A stretch of DNA of 20,141 nucleotides from Solicoccozyma terricola (lineage: Eukaryota > Basidiomycota > Tremellomycetes > Filobasidiales > Piskurozymaceae). Numbering within the stretch: position 1 is the stretch's first letter; each line of letters starts with the position of its first letter. Positions 7,856 through 16,323 of this stretch are shown in pieces. Where the stretch lies: the NCBI GenBank assembly GCA_001600875.1, contig BCLD01000008.1:169985-190125 (forward strand), given 5' to 3'. The notes under the pieces are model-generated. The model was not told where the DNA came from. It saw only the letters and a program-made list of their open reading frames with translations, and did no database searches. The translations under genes and the position numbers were made by a program.

Positions 7856-9477
7856 ATGTTCAACCGCGAAATCATTATTGCAGCCACCCTAGCCTCACTC
7901 GCCTCGGCCTACCCATTCATGAACTTCCCTGGGGCAGGTCTCAATATGGCAAAGCGATCGTCCTACCCAGATTCTCAGCGGCAGAAGACTTTCGACGCCG
8001 CCACTCAGCTCATCAACGTTGCAGGAAGCCATGCGTTCGTAGCGCCGGGCAATGGCGACTTGCGAGGACCATGCCCAGGCTTGAACGCACTCGCCAATCA
8101 CGGTTACCTGCCTCACAATGGTGTAACGACACTTACCCAGGCTGTCACTGCTACCAACACTGTCTTTGGCATGGGCGTTGACCTCGCCACGTTCCTGTCA
8201 ACTTAGTGAGTTGGAGGGAGGTTGCGGGAACGGTGACTTCATCTGATTGCATTCTGCAGTGCGACAGTGATCGATGGGAATCCATTGACGCAGACGTGGT
8301 CAATCGGTGGATCACCTGGTGGAATCCTCGGGGGTCTGCTCTCGCCTCCACAGGGTCTCAGCGGAAGTCACAACAAGGTATGTTTTGGCCTTCCGCATGC
8401 TGACTTCTGATCTTTGACTAGCTGTATCGCAGTACGAGTCGGATGCCTCTCCCGGTCGTGGGGACTCTTACCTTCATGGCGGCGATGCGTCGACCCTGGA
8501 CGTCCCCAACTTTCAAAAGCTCTACGGGTATCAATCTGGTGATTCTGGTGGCGACTACGACCTCGGCGTGTTGATACAACATGCTCAGGACACGATAACT
8601 TACTCGAGGGCGAACAACGGACAATGTGAGTGATGATCGGTCAGTCATCCAGACCGTTCTCATGCCCGCACCCCCGCATCACAGTCTTCTGGGGTCCCTT
8701 CACCGGTGTTGTAGTATCGCAAGCAGCATTCTCTTTCATCCCGGCTTTCATGAGTAATCATTCTGCGCAGGTGAGTCAGTGGAGGCTCTATTCTTCGGCT
8801 TGGTCCTGACTCTTATCCTGACAACTACCTCTTCCAGCAACCCGGTGGCTTCCTAGACCAAGACGTTCTCAAGTCGTTCTTCTCCGTGTCGGGTGATCAA
8901 GGTGCACTCTCGTATCAAGTCGGGCATGAGCGAATTCCGTGAGTTGGAGGGCCCAGCTCTGTCCTTGTCTTCCACCAACAACCACCACTCATAGTAGCCT
9001 ACCTCCACTACCCACAGAAACAACTGGTACCGTCGGCCAATCGGTGTCGACTACAGCATCCCAGCATTCGTAGTCGACCAACTTATAATTATCGATGCCG
9101 TACCCGAACGTCTCGCCATCGGCGGCAATCTCGGCACTCCCGGTTCCTTTTCCGGTGTCGATGTATCTGATCTAACTGGTGGAGTATACAACTCCCAGAA
9201 CCTCCTTCAAGGAAATAACTCTATTTGCTTTGGCTATGAGAGTTTATTGACATTGGTGCCGGATGTCTTGAAGGGATTGGTTGCTGACGTGACTGGAGCT
9301 CTCAATATGTTGACTAGTCAATTAGCACCGATTATGGGTAACTTGAATTGTCCTCAGTTAACTTGTGAGTGTGGCCCGGCGGGGGGTGGGGTCTCATATC
9401 GCTGATGTCCCTGCGATGACACAGACTTCAACAAGGCTGCTCTGACGAAATTTCCCGGCGCTGGGTCTGCGATTTGA
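7856..9477 (+). CDS. Secreted heme-thiolate peroxidase (unspecific peroxygenase / chloroperoxidase family)
   Basis: Exons 7856-8205, 8260-8377, 8433-8625, 8685-8770, 8838-8938, 9018-9364, 9425-9477; 415 aa. Family members use a Cys-ligated heme and H2O2 to oxygenate or halogenate organic substrates outside the cell. A signal peptide (residues 1-18, cut after LASLASA) is followed by a short segment ending in the dibasic site KR at 33-34, a likely Kex2-processed propeptide. The heme-ligand motif is RGPCPGLNALANHGYLPHNG with Cys73. SGSHNKYESDASPGRGD (151-167) aligns with the ExD..S region whose Glu and Ser bind Mg2+ in characterised enzymes; here it reads ESD instead of the usual EGD or EHD. GPFTGVVV and GHERIPNNWYRRP are also typical. 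N-glycosylation sequons NHS and NNS are present. No close Arg/Glu acid-base pair is evident, so substrate range cannot be predicted. Confidence 0.93.
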
Positions 9478-9714
9478 GCGTGGATATGAATGGGGCTAGC
9501 AGAAGGACAATAACATGCAGCGGTGTATCAAAGAAGTCGTAAAATCAGAAAGAACTGTTGTTTGATTCAGTGTCGACATGTCGATGAATATGTGTCCCAA
9601 TCTGTTGAAAATGCGGGGCACCGCGTGATGAGCCCGAGAGCGCGTTTTGGTCTTCGTTTGGGTGATACTGCACCCCCACTCATCCCCTCACCAACATCAA
9701 GCAATGCAACCACC

Positions 9715-10626
9715 ATGTCCACCATCACCCAACCACCCATCTCCTCCCATATAGCATTCTCCCTCCGCCTCCGCCGTCTTGAAACCCTGCTAGCCGGGTC
9801 TCCTCAGGGTGTCGTAGAAGACACCGTGGGTTTGAACCTACATGATGGTAGCGTCAATGGTGTTCAAAGGAGAGTGATGGAGTTGCAGGAGAATTTGGAG
9901 AGGATACCGACAACTCAAGGACAAGAATCGTTGAGACGATTCGTAACGCATTGTTAGTGGGCATGGGGATGCATAAATTTGGCGGTGGAGAAGCGATTAA
10001 TAGGGCTAACACGGGTTAAACTCACAGATGATACCTTCACCTCTGTCCTTTTCCCCAAATACGACTCGACTCCACCAGACGACACTACCACCTCCGATTC
10101 AGACCTCCTCCCACTTTTATCCAAGTTGGCGATAGTGCTTCAGGCGGAGGAGGACATCGTGGCAGTGCAGCAAGCATTACGAGAGATCGACGTGTTGGAG
10201 AAAGGGGATGTTGGTGGTGCGGGTCAATTAGCCGGTAAGGAGGAGATTATTCAGAGGATGAGATCTCTGGTATGCTGAAATTCGATTGCGTAATCATCAT
10301 TGGGACGATACAGAGCATGAAAGTCTGAAATCGAGATTGAATGACTTGCTGGACCGATACTCCGCAGCCGCGTTAGCACAACATCGTAAAGAGGCACAAG
10401 CACGAGATGTGATATCCCGGTATGACGATTACGTGAGTGGCAGGTGTTGAAACCACAATTATGGCAATGATTGAAGCTGACACCATGGCCCATCGGCGCC
10501 GCCTTGAAATAGATCACGACGACGTCTCACATCTTTGTCGATCTGAATGCACGAGTTACAGCGATAGAGGATGCGGTTGCTAAGCTGGAGAAGAGGAAGA
10601 AGGAAGAGAAGGCCGAGTCGTATTGA
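9715..10626 (+). CDS. Coiled-coil protein resembling dynactin p24 subunit (DCTN3)
   Basis: Exons 9715-9952, 10028-10234, 10314-10432, 10513-10626; 225 aa. The protein is almost all helix: an N-terminal LRLRRLETLLAG segment, a central LPLLSKLAIVLQAEEDIVAVQQALREIDVL segment and a C-terminal heptad stretch with ISRYDDYITTTSHIFVDLNARVTAIEDAVAKLEKRKK. The order and pattern (a leading LxxRLxxLE, LQAEE, 'EH...L', then Y-D-x-x-T-x-x-x-S-x-x-F) recall dynactin p24, which sits in the dynactin shoulder and supports dynein motility. The similarity is by eye and weak. The intron after GCC G is taken because a later donor (after TCT CTG) would break the frame. The ATG has a good CACC context. No membrane segment or catalytic motif is visible. 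Confidence 0.8.
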
Positions 10627-10832
10627 GCGGAGAGCGCCGTAGCAGACTGTGACCTCCTCCCCCGCCTCCCTCGCTTCCCTCACTGCCCAAAAAAGAAACA
10701 CGTCATTTTCCGCCACCCATGCGACTTTATCAAATGGAATTTCCCTGGTTAAGCCTTCGACCTCACTTGACTTTTCTGAACAAGTAGACCATCGTCCTGC
10801 TATTTCCTACGTGCACAGCCATTTTCCCCGTC

Positions 10833-12505
10833 ATGACCGTCCGTTCAATAGCTCGCTCGTCCGCATGGAAATCGCTCGCAGAAGCTGCAACGGAAGCCAG
10901 CTCATCCGGATCATCTTCCAGGGCGGCTGCGGGACTCGGAAGGTCGATGAGGTTGTCTGCCAAGCGGGCGTGTAATGTTATGCCGCAGGCAGGTGAGCAT
11001 CGGGATGTGATTCACATTTGTCGTGCTACCAATTTGAACTGACGTTCTGGTTCACAACGTCGACAGCATCATGTCGCATCGACCGATCATTCTCAACATC
11101 CACTCGAATGTCCTCTCCGTCCACCCCTCCCCCTCACCCGGACCCACTCTACACCCCTGACAACCCATCCGCCCGTCCAATTCCAACCACTGCTCTCTCC
11201 GCCCTCCTTGCTCGTCTCTCGCTCCCTACGACCGACTCCCTCCGGACGCTGCTACTCACATGCCTCACTCATCCATCCTACGAACCAGCAAAAATCCCAT
11301 CACGATTACGCAAGAACGAACCCATCGACCCGAATTCCCTTCAACGAGACGTTATCGAATCCAATGCCCTCCTAGCAGCGCTTGGAAATTCTCTTCTCGG
11401 ACTGTTCGCATCTGAACACCTTTCCACGCTTTACCCAAATCTACCCACCAGAGCACTCAAAGCCGCTGTCTCAGCGTACGTCGGTCCATCCGCTTGTTTC
11501 TCTGTAGCAAGAGAGTTGGGTGTCGGTGTCAATGGAACGGAAGGTAGTGCAGGCGTACCGGTCAGATGGGTACGGGATGAAAGTGGTGGCGTCAAGTTAC
11601 CAGAATCGTCTGCTAGAGCGAAACGAAGAGCAAAGTTGGTACAGTTTGCTGCTCCCGGTGTGCAAATTCCAGAAGAGACCCTCAGGTGGGAGGATGTGGT
11701 GGCTAGTACTGTTAGAGCGTTCATCGCCATGATATATCAGGAAAAGGTGCGTTTGGGGTTTTTTGGGGGGGGGGGGGACTTTTAGTGCACGGCCACTGCT
11801 GACATGCACACGTTTCTCTCGGCTCATCCAGGGGATCCTCGCTGCAAGTCAATTCGTACACGCCAACTTCCTATCCCGACATCTGGACGTTGCGTCGCTG
11901 TTGAATTTCCGACATCCAAAACATATGCTATCCGTCGAGATCCGAAGGTTGATGGCAGAGGCTGGTGCTAGAGACGACGCTGCGATAGAGACGAGGTGGG
12001 TGTCTTTTGTTATCTCCATGCAGTACGTTTTAATGATCCTAACACCCCCCGGTGCCGCAGACTCCTCGCCGAATCAGGTCGTCAATCCCTCTCTCCGATC
12101 TTCAACGTCGGTCTCTTCCTTCCATCCGGTCTCAAGCTCTCAGAAGGACATGGAACTTCTCTCCGTATGGCTGAACATCGAGCTGCCGTCAACGCCCTCG
12201 TATCAATCTACACTGTCAAAGGCGAGAATTTGGCTCTCACTTTGAGCGAGCTTGGTTCGGCACCGTCATTGAATACGAACGTGCTACCATCATCCCTTCA
12301 TACTGATTTCCCACTCGGGGTCTCACTGCGCCACTCTGTCGACGCTGCGGCGGTCCAAACATCCTCAACCGAGTTGACGAATGGAACCGGTGTGCATGAT
12401 CGAGAAGCGACGTTTGAAGGGACGATCGGGATGGGACGATCGGAGGTCCTGGTAACGTCAGGAGGAAAGAGCAGGATGTGGATGGGCAAGGGTGTGGGTG
12501 CATAG
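10833..12505 (+). CDS. MRPL3: Mitochondrial large-subunit ribosomal protein mL44 (yeast Mrpl3)
   Basis: Exons 10833-10992, 11067-11746, 11832-11995, 12061-12505; 482 aa. mL44 is an RNase III-fold protein of the mitochondrial large ribosomal subunit with a double-stranded RNA-binding domain. The first 67 residues are rich in Arg, Ser and Ala (MTVRSIARSSAWKSL...RSFSTSTR) and look like a mitochondrial presequence. THPSY at 121-125 and IESNALLAALGN at 150-161 mark the RNase III domain; the acidic residues of the active NERLEFLGD signature are missing, as expected for the non-catalytic ribosomal form. The dsRBD is seen as LLAESGR...GLFLPSGLKLSEGHGTSLRMAEHRAAVNAL near 336-390. About 80 residues of low-complexity C-terminal tail follow, ending GKGVGA. 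The second intron contains a G13 tract. Confidence 0.92.
11765..11777. repeat. G13 tract in an mL44 intron
   Basis: T4G13 near the 5' end of intron 11747-11831. Together with the C tracts it shows that both orientations of the homopolymer occur, relative to the plus strand and to the sense strand. Confidence 0.85.
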
Positions 12506-12568
12506 GCGAGCATGGGGCGGACGATGTAAGAACGAAGGAGCAGAATGAAACAAGCATGTGGTGTTCGC

Positions 12569-12631
12569 CAATTTCAAGGGATCGATTGTGAAATTGTTTT
12601 GATCCGCGGATTGCAATTCAGTGGTTTCCAC
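12569..12631. other. Cluster of three inverted repeats between mL44 and the PPCDC gene
   Basis: CAATTTCA (12569-12576) and TGAAATTG (12589-12596) form perfect 8-bp arms around a 12-nt loop. ATCCGCGGAT (12602-12611) is a perfect 10-bp palindrome. GTGG-TTT-CCAC (12621-12631) is a short hairpin. All lie within 63 bp, 64-198 bp after the mL44 stop and 73-135 bp before the PPCDC ATG. They could be factor-binding sites for the PPCDC promoter or RNA hairpins in an UTR. Confidence 0.5.
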
Positions 12632-12703
12632 CGCGAATTGGTGTTGGCTTGCTCATCCATCCATGTCCACCATATCCCATCGCCATATCATCAGCTCACA
12701 CCC

Positions 12704-13902
12704 ATGGCCACACACGTCACCACCTTCTCCCAGCCACGTCGACCGCCATTCGTCGCAGCAGAAAGACGGCAGGAAGGTAAATGTCATGTCCTGATCATAT
12801 CCTCCGGTAGTGTCGCCAGCATCAAGGTTCCTCTCATGGTGGCGGAACTCAGCAAGGTGGGTTGCGTCGGAGCTCGGCGATGTGTCAAAGTAGTCTGTCA
12901 ACTGTCTCTCACATATTCATCCTTGCTATCAGAATCCAAACATCGCCGTCCAAGTCGCAGCAACACGTTCTTCTTTGACATTTTACAAACCAGAAGAAGT
13001 GTTATCATCCGCACGTCTAGCTCGAGCTCAAGCTGCGGCTACATCAGACCACGATGAAGATGTATCTAACGCCACTCAAGGAAATGAGCATTTCGGGATT
13101 GTAGATGTTGATGTGGATGTATGGACCGATGCAGATGAATGGGGAGTGAGTGAGGATAATTCGAAGATGAATTCCTTATTCCGTTCCGTTTGGCTAATAA
13201 TATCGTGTGGATTCAAACGCGAATTTTTTTCAGGTATGGAAGAAGATTGGAGATCCTATCTTGCATATCGAAGTGAATTTGAATCCAGTAATTGCCCTCC
13301 GCACTCCCAGCACCTCGACTGATTAGTCCCACTTACAATCAAACAGCTAAGACGTTGGGCAGACATCGTTCTCGTAGCACCTTGTTCTGCTAATATGCTA
13401 GCGAAGATCTCTAATGGGTTATGTGATAACCTCGCTGTAAGTTTTACAACGGTTTGAGTGGGTAACATAACGCGATCTTCGATGTTGAACCTCCTGTCGT
13501 CTGTTTCTTTCCCCCCCGACCCCCCTCGCCCCAGACCTCAATCCTACGCGCACTTTCACCGACAACGCCAACTTTCGTCTTCCCCGCTATGAACACCGCA
13601 ATGTGGCTCCATCCTCTTACATCGAAACAACTCCAAATCGTCACCGAACAAATAGGCTATCAAGTAATTGGTCCACAACCTGGGAAATCACTAGCATGTG
13701 GTGATGTCGGTGAGTGTTTGAAAACAGGGGGACGGATAAATGTCGTCCGCGGTCTTCTAACTTGATATTGAGGTGTGGATGGATTTTTTTGAGGGAATTA
13801 GGACCGGGCGCGATGACGGAGTGGAAGGAGATTGTGGAGATTGCATTGAGGAAGAGTGAGGAGATATTGAAGGGGGATGTAGATGGTGTTGTGAGGCGAT
13901 AG
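12704..13902 (+). CDS. CAB3: Phosphopantothenoylcysteine decarboxylase (coenzyme A synthesis)
   Basis: Exons 12704-12856, 12933-13145, 13234-13272, 13347-13436, 13535-13709, 13802-13902; 256 aa. This FMN-dependent enzyme of the Hal3/HFCD flavoprotein family decarboxylates 4'-phosphopantothenoylcysteine to 4'-phosphopantetheine in CoA synthesis. Visible motifs are SSGSVASIK (33-41) for FMN, the catalytic His133 in ILHIELRRWAD, VLVAPCSANMLAKISNGLCDNL, the PXMNXXMW motif PAMNTAMW (182-189) and the substrate-clamp loop ACGDVGPGAM (219-228). With both His and the Asn/Cys motifs on one chain it should be a complete single-subunit enzyme, unlike the split Saccharomyces trimer. An Asp-rich insertion (about residues 80-120) sits between strand 2 and the catalytic His. 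Exon 3 is only 39 nt. An in-frame upstream ATG at 12545 exists, but the region before 12704 does not look like this family. Confidence 0.95.
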
Positions 13903-14207
13903 AGAGAGACGGAGAGGTAGATCGAGGTGTCTGGCTGTTTTTAACTGTATCCATAGTGCATGTATCCCTGTTTCGAACGCTATAATCACTCGGTATGCCA
14001 CAGGTACCTGCTACTCCCATTTGGTTTATTGTTCAAATGCCAATGCCGTCAAGTCCAAGAAGAATGCAATTGAAGGACCCCCATGTGCAAATACAGCAGC
14101 GTACAACAAGATATACGAATAAACGTAGAGAAACCGGCAGGCGTTACCTAGCCATGGAACAAACCACCAAGCAAAAGACGTCACCTTCAGGCGTCCTAGC
14201 TTTCCGA
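13903..14207. other. 305-bp convergent intergenic region (PPCDC / CGR1)
   Basis: The region lies between the two stop codons and should contain both 3' UTRs, which may overlap. A plus-strand AATAAA is at 14118-14123. I see no gene, tRNA or repeat here. Confidence 0.5.
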
Positions 14208-14777
14208 TCAACCGTTGATCTTCTTGGTACGACCAAGACGCTGTTGTACGATGAGAAAAGGTCCCAAGTTCGTAAGTCTCCTCGTGACAGCCTCCCTCCA
14301 TTCATCACGCGACAAAAACCCACCTTCTTCATCCTCTGAGCCTTCTTCGCGCTCATCCTAGCTCTCATTTCTTCCTCCCTCTTCTTCTCCTCTCTCCTGT
14401 CCCTCCTCTCCTTCAACGCCGTCCTCTTCTTCTCCTCTGTGAGTCTCTTCTCCTCTTTCATCTCCCGTTCGAGGGCTTTGACTGAATCGGTCTTAACTTG
14501 GAGAGCTTTGCGGGTAGCAAAGGATTGAGAAACTCCGGGCATGAGGTTGGATCGTCTGAGGTTGGTAATTGGGGGAGGGAAGAAGAGGAGGGGGGAGATG
14601 TAGAATTTGAGCAGGGATTCACACGGAAAGGGGGTCGGGCAGGTCAATGACTCACTTTGTGGCCGTCTTCTCCAATTTCCAGCTGTTCCCGCTGACTCTG
14701 CCGCCCTTGGACTGTGCGAGAGAACGGACGGCGGCAGCTTGAGAGGACTCTGCGATGGGTTGTTCTGTTGTTGCCAT
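14208..14777 (-). CDS. CGR1: rRNA-processing protein Cgr1
   Basis: Exons on the minus strand: 14777-14656, 14555-14324, 14240-14208; 128 aa. Cgr1 is a small, very basic nucleolar protein needed for 60S subunit pre-rRNA processing. The N-terminus has GGRVSGNSWKLEKTATKRS, resembling the family's SGR-x-WK element. Residues 50-118 form a continuous Lys/Glu/Arg-rich helix with KALEREMKEEKRLTEEKKR and MSAKKAQRMKK. The last exon is only 11 codons and adds RLGRTKKING, the family's basic C-terminal end. Length fits the family. It is divergent from the IMPACT-like gene with 152 bp between start codons and a CACGTG palindrome inside that gap. Low complexity makes exact homology by eye less certain than for the enzymes here. 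Confidence 0.85.
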
Positions 14778-14860
14778 GGTTAGTCTGTGATGGAGTATGG
14801 ATGGATCGAGTTGTCGAAATGAACAGACAAATCAGAGCGGGATTCCACAAAAATAAGTGA

Positions 14861-14870
14861 ATCACGTGAT
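14861..14870. promoter_or_regulatory. ATCACGTGAT palindrome in the CGR1 / IMPACT-like divergent promoter
   Basis: Perfect 10-bp palindrome containing TCACGTGA, the high-affinity Cbf1-type site (also the CDEI consensus RTCACRTG). It is 84 bp upstream of CGR1 and 60 bp upstream of the IMPACT-like ATG and is flanked by an AT-rich stretch. Confidence 0.55.
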
Positions 14871-14929
14871 TTAATAATAATCGAGAGCAAAGAGTCAGTC
14901 ACCTCACCTCAAACACCACCAAACATCCG

Positions 14930-16232
14930 ATGGGGAGCACGGCGGACATTGTCAGAACCTCGATCTCCACATCGACAGCGTCGAGGACAGTCATGAGTGA
15001 CTCGCAGCCATCCTCCAGAGCATCTTCCATCTCATCATCCGCATCGGACACCTATGCACCGCCGACAGCAACGTCCGGACCATCGAATAAACGCGCAACA
15101 GGGGGTACGGCTCCCTCTTCCTCCTCCGCGAAACGAAGGAAACTGTCTCGCAATGATACAGTGGAAATGGAATCGTCGCTTCCAGCCACACATCAACCAC
15201 CCGTCTCAGACTCAGACTCACAACCTACCACTATCAAACCCAACGACCTTGCCACCTGGCTTTCCCTCAAACCTCCTATCGTCCCTTCCCTACCCACCCC
15301 ACTCTTAACCTCCACTCCGATCTTTGACAAGGATTCTATATTCATCTCGTACGCCATGCCAATCCCACCATCGATCTTGGATCCAAAATCCCACCAATCG
15401 CCGAAAATCGCCGTAGAACAGGTAATCAAACTGTTGACTCATGATCATGAGAGATTACCTGATGTCGTAGCTGGTCGAGGTGAAGCGGGAGGGAAAAAGA
15501 GAAAGAAGATTAAACCAAGTCATAACATGTGGGCGTATAGAGTTCGTATCTATACTTTTCTTCCATCCCTACCAATCAGCGACCGCTACCCTCTACTAAT
15601 CCCCTTTTCTCCCATATCCAAATCAGGCCCTAAGCCTCCTTCCAAATCGAACGGGAACTTCTGAAACAGATTACACAGTACAAGAAGCGTCAGATGACGA
15701 CGGAGAAAGATGGGGAGGGGAGAGGTTAATAAAAGTGATGAGGGAAGAAGGAGTGACTGATTGTTTGGTGGTGTGTGCGCGGTGGTTTGGAGGAACGCTG
15801 TTAGGAGTGAGTGTACCCGGCCAAAAGAGATGATAATGACCAAAATCGAGAGTATGAGACCTGATGGGTATTGGACTCGATGGCAAACAGGCAGCTCGTT
15901 TCGCGGATATCGAAAATTCAGCCAGATCAGCCATTACTTCATTCCAACTTGCTGAAACACTCGAACCACTCTATGAAGAATTAACAACTCTCGACGATCT
16001 CATCGTTGATTTTCGTAAGGACCTCGCTCCACCTTCATCGATGAATGATCCGGTCGTTACGATGAAACCAACAGCTGGAATACCGGATTATAGACTGATC
16101 AAGGATCCGCGCAAGTTGGAGAATCTGATAAAGGCGAAAAGTAGGACCGTTCAGTTCTTGGGCGATCAAGTGGCGGAGAGAGCGATGGCAGGAGATGATG
16201 GGGAGGATGAAGAGGAGGAAACGGTAGTATAA
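14930..16232 (+). CDS. IMPACT-family (UPF0029 domain) protein with disordered N-terminus
   Basis: Exons 14930-15541, 15627-15806, 15891-16232; 377 aa. The first ~100 residues are Ser/Thr-rich and disordered, with a likely nuclear-localisation patch KRRKLSR near residue 68. The IMPACT N-terminal (UPF0029) domain covers about 135-285: SIFISYAMPIP, SHNMWAYR (197-204), DDDGERWGG (227-235), VVCARWFGGTLLG (253-264) and ARFADIENSARSAI. Relatives include IMPACT/YIH1, which restrain Gcn2 through Gcn1 via an N-terminal RWD domain; no RWD is visible here, so that role is not implied. The C-terminal 90 residues are unassigned and end in an acidic GEDEEEETVV tail. The donor of intron 1 is the weak GTTCGT, but phase and motif continuity support it. 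A second in-frame ATG at 14993 is a possible start. It converges on SEN54 with 91 bp between the stop codons. Confidence 0.88.
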
Positions 16233-16323
16233 GTCCGTCATTGGATTCATTCAGTCACATTCGTAAATACGTTGTATATACACACAAGGTTCACTCCCAC
16301 ACACTACCTACATACCCAACCCC

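Noticed and set aside
10235..10278. Continuation of exon 2 of the dynactin-like gene to the stop at 10276
   Set aside because: Splicing at the GTAAGG donor keeps frame into a further helical segment and the C-terminal coiled coil; without it the protein ends early.
12545..12703. In-frame upstream start for the PPCDC gene at 12545
   Set aside because: The added 53 residues span the palindrome cluster, do not resemble the family, and the ATG at 12704 has better context.
13903..14207. Possible tRNA near the TTCGAA at 13972
   Set aside because: No matching acceptor stem, D-loop or anticodon arm could be traced.
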